A stretch of DNA of 64,000 bases from Motilimonas cestriensis (GCF_021295315.1 NZ_JAIMJA010000010.1:100120-164119); one strand, 5' to 3'; counted from the stretch's first letter, positions 25,518 to 34,671 are shown. Program-made: numbers and translations. The notes: generated by a model from the letters alone, not told the origin.

Positions 25518-26498
25518 ATGAGCAATAATAATCCAATAATTGAAGTTAAAAATCTGGTTAAAGACTTTCCTATCAATGCTAATGCATTGAAGAAAAATCA
25601 CATGCGCGCACTGAACGATGTTTCGTTCAACCTTTATAAAGGTCGCGCATTAGCCATCGTAGGTGAATCTGGCTCAGGTAAGTCAACCAGCGCTAAAATC
25701 ATTGCGAAAATGTACAGCCGCACTGCAGGTATGGTGAAGTATCACGGCCGTGACATTGATGAATTCAATCACAAGCAATCGTTGATGGAATACCGTGAAA
25801 GCGTGCAAATGATTTTCCAAGACCCATTTGGCTCTTTGAACCCAACGCACACTATTTTCCATCATTTAGCACGCCCATTGTTGTTACATAAAAAAGTGAC
25901 TAACAAAGCGGACCTACCTGGTCGAATTTATGAACTACTTGAGCGTGTGGGTTTAACACCTGCTAAAGAAACGGCTGAAAAGTTTCCGCATCAGCTTTCA
26001 GGCGGTCAACGCCAACGTGTGAACATTGCACGTAACTTAGCAGTTGAAGCTGAAATAATCCTAGCTGATGAGCCAACATCAATGCTTGACGTGTCAATCC
26101 GTCTAGGTGTTTTAAACCTAATGGAAGACATGAAAAATGATGGCATCTCAATGATGTACATCACTCACGATATTGCTACTGCACGTTACCTAGCAGAAGA
26201 TATTGGTGTAATGTATGTTGGTCACTTAGTGGAATGGGGTGAAGTAGACGAAGTGCTGCAAAAGCCTGCGCACCCTTACACTCAGCTATTGATGTCTGCG
26301 GTACCAAACCCTGAAAAGAGTATCCATGACAACCTAGAAGGTGGTCGTAAAGGTGAAATTCCACTATGGACTCCAGAAAGTGTTGGTTGTCCATTCTCAG
26401 GTCGTTGTCTACAAGTAATGGATAAATGTAACCAAGCATTACCAGAGCCTAAAGAGATCGCGCCGAACCATTTCGTACGTTGTTTCTTACACGAGTAA
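25518..26498 (+). CDS. ABC transporter ATP-binding protein, DppF type
   Basis: A 326-residue second ATPase that would form a heterodimer with its neighbour: Walker A GESGSGKST, Q loop FQDPFGSLNP, signature LSGGQRQR, Walker B EIILADEPTSMLD, H loop YITHDI. The C-terminal Cys motif is CPFSGRCLQVMDKC. It follows the first ATPase by 19 bp. Order and family match VC0616 of the Vibrio operon. Confidence 0.88.
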   Translation: MSNNNPIIEVKNLVKDFPINANALKKNHMRALNDVSFNLYKGRALAIVGESGSGKSTSAKIIAKMYSRTAGMVKYHGRDIDEFNHKQSLMEYRESVQMIFQDPFGSLNPTHTIFHHLARPLLLHKKVTNKADLPGRIYELLERVGLTPAKETAEKFPHQLSGGQRQRVNIARNLAVEAEIILADEPTSMLDVSIRLGVLNLMEDMKNDGISMMYITHDIATARYLAEDIGVMYVGHLVEWGEVDEVLQKPAHPYTQLLMSAVPNPEKSIHDNLEGGRKGEIPLWTPESVGCPFSGRCLQVMDKCNQALPEPKEIAPNHFVRCFLHE

Positions 26499-26531
26499 TA
26501 AGCAAGTTATAAGATTATAAAGGATCCTGCC

Positions 26532-28241
26532 ATGCAGCTACTGACTAACCATATCGGTTATCAAGTTGGCGCAAATAAAGTGGCAGTTATCAAAGCAAAA
26601 GCCGGACTTGTTATGAGCCCGGCTTCTTTGATTTCATGCCAGGATAAAAGCGTATGTTTTACAACTGAAATAGTACCGCACGGATGCGTTGACCAGTGGA
26701 GTGACTGGTACTTCTACCAAATTGATTTTTCTGAATTTGATCAGCAAGGGGAATTTGAAATTGTCGTCGAAAGTGACGGACAAACGTTCACCTCACACTC
26801 CTTTAGCATTGCTGAAGAACTACTGCTGAATCGCACTTTGTCTGATAATTTGTTTTATTTCAAAGGCCAGCGCAGCTCTGGACACTTTGATAAAGCAGAC
26901 CAAAGCTTACCCTTTTGGGGAGATGAGCAAAAAACGGCCGATGTTCGCGGCGGCTGGTTTGATGCAAGTGGCGACATGAGTAAATACTTAAGCCATTTAT
27001 CCTACGCGAATTACCTCAATCCACAGCAAATTCCTATGGTGGCTTGGAACTTGATCCGCTGCCATCGAGAGTTGAGCGCATCAGATAATATTATCAAGGT
27101 AAACCTTAATAAACGCATTCTTGATGAAGCCTTGTTCGGCGCCGACTTCTTGATGCGCGTACTGGATCAAGACGGCTACTTTTACCTGACGATTTTTGAT
27201 CAGTGGAGCAAAAACGTTAATAACCGCCATATCTGCGCCTATGAAACCCAACAAGGCATTAAAACGGATAAGTGGCAAGCTGCATTTCGTCAAGGTGGTG
27301 GAATAAGTATCGCAGCACTAGCGGCGGCTTCGCAGTTAGCGCCAGAGGGTGAGTTCACCCCCGCGCAATACCTAGCAGGGGCAGAGCAAGCTTATGCCCA
27401 CCTATGCGAGAATAACCGAGCATATTGTGATAACGGCAAAGAAAACATCATCGATGAATACTGTGCCCTACTCGCAGCGGTTGAATTATTCAAAGCAACT
27501 GATAATGAAGCCTACTTAACTGAATCTCGCCGTTGGGCCAAGCGTTTACAAGCCCGGCAAATAAGCGACGAGCTAGTTTCTAATTGGTGGGCCGTAGAAG
27601 AAAACAGCGAACGCCCCTATTTTCATGCCGCAGAAGCTGGCTTGCCGGTGATCAGCCTGATTGAATATAGCAACATTGAGACTGATGCCGACTTACTTGC
27701 AAGTGTTATTGCAACTGTCAAAAAAGCAGTGCAGTTTGAACTTGATATCACGGCTGAAGTCATTAATCCGTTTGGTTATGGCCGCCAATACGTTAAAGCG
27801 GTAGATGAAGCCAGTAGACGTACGTCATTTTTTGTTGCGCAACAAAATGAATCCGGCTATTGGTGGCAAGGTGAAAATGCCCGTTTAAGCTCGCTGGCTG
27901 CCGCGGCAAAAATGAGTGCCAAATTGTTTAAAGATAGCGACCCTAAGCTAGCAGAAAATGTGCAAGCTTATGCTCAACAACAATTAAACTGGGTACTTGG
28001 TTTAAATCCATTTGATGCTTGTATGCTTTATGGCCATGGCCATAATAATCCTGAGTATGTAGCGGGTTACCCCAGTGCACCAGGTGGCATCTGTAATGGC
28101 ATTACCTCAGGTTTTGATAATGAGAAAGACATTGCACTGGTGCCTGAAGCGCAAAAAGATGATTTCTTTCAAAACTGGCGTTGGGGTGAACAATGGATCC
28201 CTCATGCAGCTTGGTATATGTTAGCAATAACCCTTTTATAA
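26532..28241 (+). CDS. GH9-family glucosaminidase (VC0615-like)
   Basis: A 569-residue cytoplasmic protein without a signal peptide. An N-terminal Ig-like CelD_N domain (about 1-100: NHIGYQVGANKVAVIKA) precedes a GH9 (alpha/alpha)6 barrel with GGWFDASGDMSKYLSH carrying the catalytic base aspartates and a C-terminal QLNWVLGLNPFDACMLYG and PGGICNGITSG. In vibrios the homologous gene in the chitobiose operon is a glucosaminidase acting on GlcN-containing oligomers rather than a cellulase. AAAGGA lies 7 nt before the ATG, 33 bp after the ATPase. Confidence 0.85.
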   Translation: MQLLTNHIGYQVGANKVAVIKAKAGLVMSPASLISCQDKSVCFTTEIVPHGCVDQWSDWYFYQIDFSEFDQQGEFEIVVESDGQTFTSHSFSIAEELLLNRTLSDNLFYFKGQRSSGHFDKADQSLPFWGDEQKTADVRGGWFDASGDMSKYLSHLSYANYLNPQQIPMVAWNLIRCHRELSASDNIIKVNLNKRILDEALFGADFLMRVLDQDGYFYLTIFDQWSKNVNNRHICAYETQQGIKTDKWQAAFRQGGGISIAALAAASQLAPEGEFTPAQYLAGAEQAYAHLCENNRAYCDNGKENIIDEYCALLAAVELFKATDNEAYLTESRRWAKRLQARQISDELVSNWWAVEENSERPYFHAAEAGLPVISLIEYSNIETDADLLASVIATVKKAVQFELDITAEVINPFGYGRQYVKAVDEASRRTSFFVAQQNESGYWWQGENARLSSLAAAAKMSAKLFKDSDPKLAENVQAYAQQQLNWVLGLNPFDACMLYGHGHNNPEYVAGYPSAPGGICNGITSGFDNEKDIALVPEAQKDDFFQNWRWGEQWIPHAAWYMLAITLL

Positions 28242-28255
28242 ACCATTATTTCCAT

Positions 28256-28273
28256 CGTCCTCTACGGAGGACG
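28256..28273 (+). repeat. Stable hairpin between the GH9 and GH20 genes
   Basis: CGTCCTC and GAGGACG form a perfect 7-bp stem closed by a C(TACG)G tetraloop, the exceptionally stable UNCG class in RNA. No T tract follows. It could protect the upstream mRNA end or mark a processing point. Confidence 0.55.
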
Positions 28274-28287
28274 GTTGACTTTATATC

Positions 28288-28323
28288 GGTATCTGAACCG
28301 ACGTAAACGATACCCTTTATAAT
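28288..28323 (+). promoter_or_regulatory. Inverted repeat and possible -10 element before the GH20 gene
   Basis: GGTATC (28288-28293) and GATACC (28309-28314) form an inverted repeat with a 15-bp spacer, and a consensus TATAAT lies at 28318-28323. No good -35 is seen at the right distance. Together they suggest a regulated secondary promoter about 20 bp before the start codon. Confidence 0.3.
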
Positions 28324-28342
28324 TTAATCTTGAGGCTTTCTT

Positions 28343-30229
28343 TTGGCTATCGTACTTGAAATCAATGAATTACGTAATGGTCACCATAATTATAATGCTG
28401 ACTTCACTTTAACCAACCTAAGCCAAACCAGCTTAAAGGATTGGACCCTAAACCTATTCCTAGTAGGGTTAATAGATGCAACACAATTAAAAAACGTCGA
28501 ACTAGTGCGACAAGATGGTAGTTTTATGGCATTTAAGCCAAGCCCAATGACTACCCTAGACCCGGGAGAAGTGTTTAATTTTACGATTCAAGCAGACAAG
28601 CTTGCGTTAAATAAAATGACCGATCTACCTTCTGGGATCTATATTTCGCAAGCTGATAGCCAGCAAGTATTACAAGTTGAGTTTGCTCCATTTATTCTGC
28701 CCCACGTTGAAGTGGCTGCGCGTCCTGAATTACATAAGGGTGAGCCAAAAGGGCTATCAATTATACCGCAACCTGAGCAAGTAGAATTGACTGGCGGTAT
28801 AATTGAAAAACAGCCTCATGTTTGGTTCATCAACCAGCGCGATCTTGACAATGAAACACAAGTTTTCCTCTCTCAGCTAAGTCAGCACAGCTTAGGCGAA
28901 GAAAATAGCATCACAATAGACTGCCAATGGGTTGAAGGCTTAGCGCATGAAGCCTACGAGATGGTGATAGACAATGAAATTATCATTTCGGCAAGTGATA
29001 AAGTTGGCTTTAGCCACGCCCTAACAAGCTTGGCTCAGAGTTTGAACGCCAATATTCCATTGGCGCAAGGCACCGTCAAAGATCAACCTCGCTTTGGTTA
29101 CCGTGGCTTTATGCTCGATTGCGTACGACACTTTCGCAGTGTGGATAAAATCAAGCAAGTCATCGATTTATTGGCTTACTACAAGTTCAATACCCTGCAT
29201 TGGCACTTTACTGATGATGAAGCTTGGCGCATTGAAATAAAAGCATTTCCACAACTAACCGACAAAACAGCTTATCGCGGCCACGGCTTAGCCATTGAAT
29301 CTCAATTTGGCAGTGGCTCAGAGCCTTATGGCGGTTTTTACAGTCAAGAGCAGGCCAAAGAAATCGTTGCCTATGCGGCTAAGCGGCACATCCAGGTGAT
29401 CCCAGAAATCGATATTCCGGGCCATTCACGAGCCGCCATTAAAGCCTTACCTGAATTGTTAGTGGATCCTGATGATCGCTCACAATATTGCTCGGTGCAA
29501 TTTTATACAGATAACGTACTCAACCCTGCCCTCGAAGGTACATATCACTTTATCGATCAAGTGATTGATGAATTGTGTGACATTTTCCCAGCCCCTTACC
29601 TACACGTTGGCGCAGATGAAGTACCAGAAGGCGTTTGGGAACACTCTGCTGCGTGTAAAAAAATGTTGGCAGATAATAACTACCAAGATTTGCGCGAGCT
29701 ACAAGGTCACTTACTGCGTTATGCACAAGATAGGTTACGACAAAAAGGTAAAACCTTACTGGGTTGGGAAGAAGCCATTCACGGTGACAAACTGGAAAAA
29801 GACGCTGGCATTTACGCTTGGCGCAGCGTACAAAGCGGCATTACGGCGGCCAATGACGGTTACAAGGTGATTGCAACCCCAGCACAGCTTACTTACCTCG
29901 ACATGGCTTACAACCGCTCTGAAGCAGAGCCCGGGACAACTTGGGCAACCGACTTAGAGCTTGAAGTAGCTTATGGCTATGAGCCGTTAAATGAGCACTT
30001 AAGTGAAGCAGGTAAAGAAAATATTATGGGGGTGCAATATGCTCTTTGGAGTGAATTTGTGCGCACCGACAGTCAATTTGATTACATGGTGTTCCCACGT
30101 TTATTAGCCGGCGCTGAAATAGCCTGGAGTCAACCAAAGCGTAAAGATTGGCACGACTTCCAAGCGCGTCTTAATTTCCATTTTGATTACCTCGATCATC
30201 TAGGAATTAAATACCGCCATTATAAATAG
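28343..30229 (+). CDS. GH20 beta-N-acetylhexosaminidase (cytoplasmic)
   Basis: A 628-residue enzyme removing terminal GlcNAc from chitin oligosaccharides by substrate-assisted catalysis. Order: an N-terminal CHB_HEX-like beta domain (1-135), a GH20b domain (LSIIPQPEQVELTGG), and the GH20 barrel with HWHFTDDEAWRIEI and the catalytic pair D425-E426 in HVGADEVPEGVW. No signal peptide is present, so it acts inside the cell like VC0613. The start is TTG 28343, with TGAGG 7 nt upstream and no alternative. It ends the chitin operon; kinase and chitobiose phosphorylase genes of the Vibrio operon are absent. Confidence 0.92.
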   Translation: MAIVLEINELRNGHHNYNADFTLTNLSQTSLKDWTLNLFLVGLIDATQLKNVELVRQDGSFMAFKPSPMTTLDPGEVFNFTIQADKLALNKMTDLPSGIYISQADSQQVLQVEFAPFILPHVEVAARPELHKGEPKGLSIIPQPEQVELTGGIIEKQPHVWFINQRDLDNETQVFLSQLSQHSLGEENSITIDCQWVEGLAHEAYEMVIDNEIIISASDKVGFSHALTSLAQSLNANIPLAQGTVKDQPRFGYRGFMLDCVRHFRSVDKIKQVIDLLAYYKFNTLHWHFTDDEAWRIEIKAFPQLTDKTAYRGHGLAIESQFGSGSEPYGGFYSQEQAKEIVAYAAKRHIQVIPEIDIPGHSRAAIKALPELLVDPDDRSQYCSVQFYTDNVLNPALEGTYHFIDQVIDELCDIFPAPYLHVGADEVPEGVWEHSAACKKMLADNNYQDLRELQGHLLRYAQDRLRQKGKTLLGWEEAIHGDKLEKDAGIYAWRSVQSGITAANDGYKVIATPAQLTYLDMAYNRSEAEPGTTWATDLELEVAYGYEPLNEHLSEAGKENIMGVQYALWSEFVRTDSQFDYMVFPRLLAGAEIAWSQPKRKDWHDFQARLNFHFDYLDHLGIKYRHYK

Positions 30230-30232
30230 ACT

Positions 30233-30268
30233 AAAAAAAGCCACGTTTACCCAGTAAACGTGGTTTTA
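30233..30268. terminator. Bidirectional rho-independent terminator
   Basis: A perfect 10-bp stem (CCACGTTTAC / GTAAACGTGG) with a CCA loop has A7 on its left flank and TTTTAT on its right, giving U tracts on both strands. It separates the convergent GH20 and zinc permease genes. Confidence 0.9.
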
Positions 30269-30272
30269 TCGT

Positions 30273-31046
30273 TTATTTAGTCTCACCCGTTTTCGTTCGT
30301 ACGGCTAGCGTTAGAACAAGGGCTAAAACACAAATCATCAACACAACGGCTGGTCCGGAAGGCAAATCCAACCACATAGAAAGAGCAAAACCCGCAATTA
30401 AGCCAAGCAAGCCTATCATTAGTGCCATACTATCCCGCCAACGCGGTAAACAATACGTTGCAGCAACAGCCGGTACCACCAGCATTGCAAACTCCAAATA
30501 GACCCCTAGACTTTGTACCAAGAGGGGAATGCTTAAAGCAAACAAGCAATAAAATCCAACCCCATCAAGCCATCGAGGCTGAAACCAACGAACGCTCACC
30601 AACACGCCAGCAAGTAAAGCTAAAGCAGCAACATCCCCACAGCTTGACCAAAGTAATTGCCCATGCAGCAAGCTTGTTGCATGTTCATGAGCATGCGGCG
30701 CTTGACTCACTAACAAGATAGCTAAACATGCAGATAATACATAAAAGATGCCAATCAGCGCCTCGAGGTTGTCAACTTTCTTTGCTTCTAGCCAGGCAAT
30801 GCCGCTACCAACGACTAAAGCAAGAGCGCATGCACCAAGTAAAGGCACCAGCTCATACTGATTAGCCAAATCCGGCCAATAAAAAGTAATAATGAGCATG
30901 CCTAAGGCCGAAACTTGCGCCATAGCCAAATCAATAAAGATAATACCGCGCTTAAGTACCTGACGCCCTAGGATAAGATTGCTAACTAGCGCTAGCGCAC
31001 CACAACACAAAGGAGCAAGCAGCCATATATGCTCTGTCATAGTCAT
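30273..31046 (-). CDS. Zinc/manganese-type ABC transporter permease (ZnuB/AztB-like)
   Basis: A 257-residue inner-membrane permease of the ABC-3 family with about eight hydrophobic segments. Characteristic stretches are GRQVLKRGIIFIDLAMAQVSALG, EALIGIFYVLSACLAILL, a His-containing loop APHAHEHATSLLHGQLLW, and EFAMLVVPAVAATYCLP. It starts at the last base of the binding-protein gene and should work with it. The ATPase usually encoded beside it (znuC/aztA) is not here. Confidence 0.88.
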   Translation of the reverse strand: MTMTEHIWLLAPLCCGALALVSNLILGRQVLKRGIIFIDLAMAQVSALGMLIITFYWPDLANQYELVPLLGACALALVVGSGIAWLEAKKVDNLEALIGIFYVLSACLAILLVSQAPHAHEHATSLLHGQLLWSSCGDVAALALLAGVLVSVRWFQPRWLDGVGFYCLFALSIPLLVQSLGVYLEFAMLVVPAVAATYCLPRWRDSMALMIGLLGLIAGFALSMWLDLPSGPAVVLMICVLALVLTLAVRTKTGETK

Positions 31047-31948
31047 TACCTACTGCTGGCTAGCAATAAATTTATACTATTATCAATTAACGCTATCAAA
31101 TCATGAGATTGCTCATTACCTCCGACACTCTGCGGTAACACTATGGTAGGCAGCAGAGTCCGCTCTGCTAGCCACTTCGCGGCTTGAGAATTTTGGTGTG
31201 AAGCATAAACGATGGCATAGATGTTACTCGGATCAAGCTTCGCCAACTGAGTTAAATGAGCGGTTGTTGGCGATACCCCAGGCTTAGGCTCCAAATCGGC
31301 AACTTGTGTCATCCCTAACCAAGCAAATAAATAGCGATAGGTGGCGTGGTAACCGACTACTTTTTTCCCTTTTAGTGACAATGCCCTATTTTTCCAAATC
31401 AACATTTTCGCCGCCCAGCGCTGGCGAAACGCCTCCCCTGCTTGCAAATATTGCGCTGCTCGTTTTGGGTCAAGTTGCTGCAACTTATCAGACAGCGCTT
31501 GAGATATATTTATCATATCCGCAACCGCAAACTGCACATGCGGGTTACCGCCTGCATGCACATCCCCCATCGAGCGATCAACGTGATCATGTTTATCTAG
31601 CACTGCGACATAGTCGGTAGTAAAAAACAACCCTTCACCGCCAGGGCTCACCTTGGCATTACGGCTTTGCCTTTGTAGTTCAGGCAGCCACCCCACTTCA
31701 AGTTCAGCGCCTGAACAAATAACTAAGTCAGCTTGACGCATTTTGTTGATCAAGGATGGCCTAGCTTGAATAAAATGCGGATCTTGAAACGCTGTGGTCG
31801 CGCTAAACACCTCCGCCTCAGGAGCATGTACTTTTGCCAAAGACGCCCAATCAGGCTGACAAGCAAATATAGTTAAAGCATGTGCTGGTAAGCTAAACAG
31901 TGCCAATAACCAGCCAGTCAATCGAGTTAAGTTAAAAAGCATGGGCAC
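31046..31948 (-). CDS. Zinc-binding periplasmic protein (ZnuA/AztC-like)
   Basis: A 300-residue cluster A-I metal-binding protein with signal peptide MPMLFNLTRLTGWLLALFSL followed by PAHA|LT. Candidate zinc ligands H58 (QDPHFIQ), H137 (AGGNPHVQ), H201 (VGYHATYRYLF) and D283 (SHDLI) fit the H-H-H-D set of ZnuA/AztC. A flexible loop with extra His (DKHDHVDRSMGDVHAGG) lies where AztC has its zinc-loading loop. GTG 31948 has GGAG 6 nt upstream; ATG 31942 is the alternative. It overlaps the end of the outer-membrane gene. Confidence 0.85.
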   Translation of the reverse strand: MPMLFNLTRLTGWLLALFSLPAHALTIFACQPDWASLAKVHAPEAEVFSATTAFQDPHFIQARPSLINKMRQADLVICSGAELEVGWLPELQRQSRNAKVSPGGEGLFFTTDYVAVLDKHDHVDRSMGDVHAGGNPHVQFAVADMINISQALSDKLQQLDPKRAAQYLQAGEAFRQRWAAKMLIWKNRALSLKGKKVVGYHATYRYLFAWLGMTQVADLEPKPGVSPTTAHLTQLAKLDPSNIYAIVYASHQNSQAAKWLAERTLLPTIVLPQSVGGNEQSHDLIALIDNSINLLLASSR

Positions 31949-33137
31949 CGTGCGCTCCGAAAGTCATGATGTATTGCAAAGAAACAATATTATCCCGTTT
32001 ATCTAAATAATCTTGCTGGCTCACTTGTGCCCTCACAACACCAAAATGCGATGAGTGCCATGCGATAGCAAAATCAATCTCTTTCAGCTGCTCATCCAGA
32101 AAATGGCCATGGGCGTGATCACCATGTCCATGTACATCATGATTACTCATGTGATCAAATTGGCTGTAGCGCGAACTGACAGACCAGTTTGGATTAAATT
32201 GATACACGAAAGCACCATAGAACCCCGACAGTGAGCTCGGTGCGCCGTCTAAGCTGCTAAAGCGTTCATCATAAAGATCATCTAGATATAGGTATTCTGC
32301 GGTGAAACGTAAATTTTGATATTTATAATTCCCTTGCGGTGCCCATTTCCACGTCAAGTCGGCGCCATAAAGCATACGGCCTGTATATGCAGGGCCATGA
32401 TTATGCTCGCCGTGATCATGACTACTATGATCATGACCGCCATGCTCATGCTCATGCTCATGCTCACTATGATCATGAGCATGTTCACCAAACTGCATAT
32501 GGCCATTACCATTTCGCAAAACACTGAGGCCTAACATCCAGCTATTTGAATCCCCAATATCGCTACCCGTTTCTATTTTGCCTGCAACCACACCAACTGT
32601 AGCGGGATCGTCAAAGCCAGCATCCATCTTTTTTCCTGAAAATGCTTCTGCAGAAACCGCCAAGTAAAACTCAGTTGGTAATAAAGCGCTCACTTGAATA
32701 CCATCATCAAAATAATGACTTCCCAGTAAAGCGCGGTAAACACCTGGCCGTTCAGTGAAAGCATCCTCATGAGTATGTTTACTATTTAAATAACCAAATT
32801 CAGATAAAAACCGTCCCGCTTTTATTTTTAATCCTGCAGGTAAAGCTAAGGTCTCAATGAACGCTTCTTCAAGCTCTATTTCTGTGCTGCCATGATGTGA
32901 CTCAAATATTCCAGTTAGCACACCGCGAAATTTGTCATCAACGCTGCCCGTTAGGCCTAATTCTGTATGACCTAAGCCAAAGCCTTCATCACGGTTAGAA
33001 AAAGCTCGCTGCCCATCTTGGTAAAAACCATCGAGTACAACACTCACATCGGGGCCTGAAATAATAGGGCCAGTATTAGCAAAAACACTACCAGAACACC
33101 CCATAACCACTGCATTTATTAACCACTTAACCTTCAT
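31932..33137 (-). CDS. Zinc-regulated outer-membrane beta-barrel protein with a His-rich loop
   Basis: A 401-residue predicted outer-membrane porin-like protein: signal peptide ending SGSVFA|NT, alternating amphipathic strands throughout, and a C-terminal aromatic (HGAHAF). Residues about 218-255 form a His/Asp/Glu-rich loop (EHAHDHSEHEHEHEHGGHD and on), with more His near 325-345 (HDVHGHGDHAHGH). The loops would face outside or the pore and capture Zn2+. It heads the Zur-controlled operon with the binding protein and permease. Related proteins are annotated only loosely, so the transport role is inferred. Confidence 0.8.
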   Translation of the reverse strand: MKVKWLINAVVMGCSGSVFANTGPIISGPDVSVVLDGFYQDGQRAFSNRDEGFGLGHTELGLTGSVDDKFRGVLTGIFESHHGSTEIELEEAFIETLALPAGLKIKAGRFLSEFGYLNSKHTHEDAFTERPGVYRALLGSHYFDDGIQVSALLPTEFYLAVSAEAFSGKKMDAGFDDPATVGVVAGKIETGSDIGDSNSWMLGLSVLRNGNGHMQFGEHAHDHSEHEHEHEHGGHDHSSHDHGEHNHGPAYTGRMLYGADLTWKWAPQGNYKYQNLRFTAEYLYLDDLYDERFSSLDGAPSSLSGFYGAFVYQFNPNWSVSSRYSQFDHMSNHDVHGHGDHAHGHFLDEQLKEIDFAIAWHSSHFGVVRAQVSQQDYLDKRDNIVSLQYIMTFGAHGAHAF

Positions 33138-33231
33138 TTTTTAATTCCATATCAGCACCTTACATTTAAAAAACGTCTCAAATGGAAGGGGCGAGTTCAA
33201 AAAATTGCGAATGATCCGCTTGCGAAGTCAT

Positions 33232-33250
33232 AATGTTATAGTATAACATT
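33232..33250. promoter_or_regulatory. Zur box
   Basis: AATGTTATAGTATAACATT is a perfect 19-bp palindrome around G33241, extended on one side by TC, and corresponds closely to the gammaproteobacterial Zur operator (GAAATGTTATANTATAACATTTC). It lies between the divergent outer-membrane protein and lipoprotein genes, 95 and 55 bp from their starts, so one Zur dimer pair could silence both operons when zinc is sufficient. Confidence 0.9.
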
Positions 33251-33304
33251 TCATTAAATCAAGTTAATGATAACAATTAATATTCACAATATTAGGAACT
33301 CTGT

Positions 33305-34636
33305 ATGAAACCCATTACCCCTTTAGCTGCATATATAAAGCAACCTTTGCTTGCCCTGCCTATTAGCCTATTACTGGTTGCATGTGGCAATGGCAGTAAT
33401 GTCGCAGGCAGCGACAATAGTGGCCAAAATCCAACTCCCACTATCGCGCCAAGTCAGCCGGATCCCGCACCAACTAGCGCGCCAGTTTTATCCTATGGCC
33501 GCCTTGCTGTTGCAGAGGCAGACCAAACAAACGTCAGACTATTAGATTTAGACTCAGGTAATATTGCAGCCGATATAAGCTTGCAAAACCCCGCGAGTGC
33601 GCTTTATCTAAGCCCACAATCTGGCTATGTTGTAGCCATCCAACGTAATCAAGACAAAGTAGAGTTTATTGATTCAGGCCTATTAGGGAGTCAACCTGAG
33701 GCCCCCAGTCTGCATTCATTTTCAATAGAGCAAGCGAAACCGACCCACTTTGATTTATCATCCACTGCCGCATCACTGTTTTTTGATGGTGACCAAGGAG
33801 CAGGTATCAATGCTGGGTTCCAAGTACTGACAGATAGCAGTATCAAGCAAGCTAAAGCACTAGCAAGTCATGACTTTACACAGGCAATGCACGGCACGGC
33901 GCAATTGAGAGGAGAGTTTGCACTGACGACTTTTCGCAGCGACGTAGCGACAACATCACTACCAGACCAAGTCGTAGTAATGCATCAACATAATGATCAT
34001 TACCATGAGGAAAAAAACATTACGGAATCTTGCCCAGGGCTGCATGGCAGTATGCAGGGTATCCATTGGACAGTATTTGGCTGTGAAGATGGCGTGTTAG
34101 CCATCAAGCAAGTTGGGGAAGAATTCAGTGCAATCAAAATCCCCAACATAGCCACCATGGTCGATACTCGCATAGGTACGTTGAAAGGTAGCCACAAACA
34201 TGACAAGTTTCTTGGTTTAACCAGAACCCAACAAGCATTTTTGGTCGACCCAGAAAATAACCTGATGACAGAAATTCTGTGGCGTGATCAGCCAGAAACG
34301 ACTATTTTAGCTTATGGTGTTGATCACCATCAAGCACACTTCCTAATGTTTGATAGCAAAGGTTATCTAGGTGTATATGAAATTGAAGAGGATTTTAAGC
34401 GCGTCGCTTATATTAAAGTATTAGATAGCGTGCCAAACTTAAACTCTGGGCAAAAATTCAACATCACATCATCAGGCAGTCAAGCCCACGTTTATATTTC
34501 CGATCCGGTCAACAATAACCTGCTCACCGTTGACTTAACGAGCGAAGCGGTTATTAAGCAGCTAGCACTGGCCTTTTCACCCGCCCATATCGCATGGGTT
34601 GGCATTGAAAAGGAGCCTGCAGCACACCAACACTAA
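33305..34636 (+). CDS. AztD-like zinc-binding beta-propeller lipoprotein
   Basis: A 443-residue lipoprotein: signal with lipobox LLLVACGNG (Cys about 27), a Pro/Ser/Thr linker (NPTPTIAPSQPDPAPTSAP), then repeated beta-propeller blades. His-rich and Cys motifs QHNDHYHEEKN, ESCPGLHGS and FGCEDGVLA resemble those of AztD, the periplasmic zinc chaperone that hands Zn2+ to AztC. It is divergent from the zinc-uptake genes and shares their Zur box. AztD itself is soluble, so a membrane-anchored version is a variation. The AztD identity is from motif memory and context; a search would settle it. Confidence 0.65.
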   Translation: MKPITPLAAYIKQPLLALPISLLLVACGNGSNVAGSDNSGQNPTPTIAPSQPDPAPTSAPVLSYGRLAVAEADQTNVRLLDLDSGNIAADISLQNPASALYLSPQSGYVVAIQRNQDKVEFIDSGLLGSQPEAPSLHSFSIEQAKPTHFDLSSTAASLFFDGDQGAGINAGFQVLTDSSIKQAKALASHDFTQAMHGTAQLRGEFALTTFRSDVATTSLPDQVVVMHQHNDHYHEEKNITESCPGLHGSMQGIHWTVFGCEDGVLAIKQVGEEFSAIKIPNIATMVDTRIGTLKGSHKHDKFLGLTRTQQAFLVDPENNLMTEILWRDQPETTILAYGVDHHQAHFLMFDSKGYLGVYEIEEDFKRVAYIKVLDSVPNLNSGQKFNITSSGSQAHVYISDPVNNNLLTVDLTSEAVIKQLALAFSPAHIAWVGIEKEPAAHQH

Positions 34637-34646
34637 TTTAATTATC

Positions 34647-34671
34647 GGCCTTGGTGCATAAACCCAAGGCC
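34647..34671 (+). terminator. Hairpin downstream of the zinc lipoprotein gene
   Basis: GGCCTTGG and CCAAGGCC form a perfect 8-bp stem with a 9-nt loop, 10 bp after the stop codon. The T content downstream is only moderate (AATATTCCTTATT). Confidence 0.6.

Noticed and set aside
32316..32534. His/Asp- and Met-rich frames on the plus strand inside the outer-membrane protein gene
   Set aside because: They are complements of the repetitive CAT/GAC/CAC codons of the His-rich loop.
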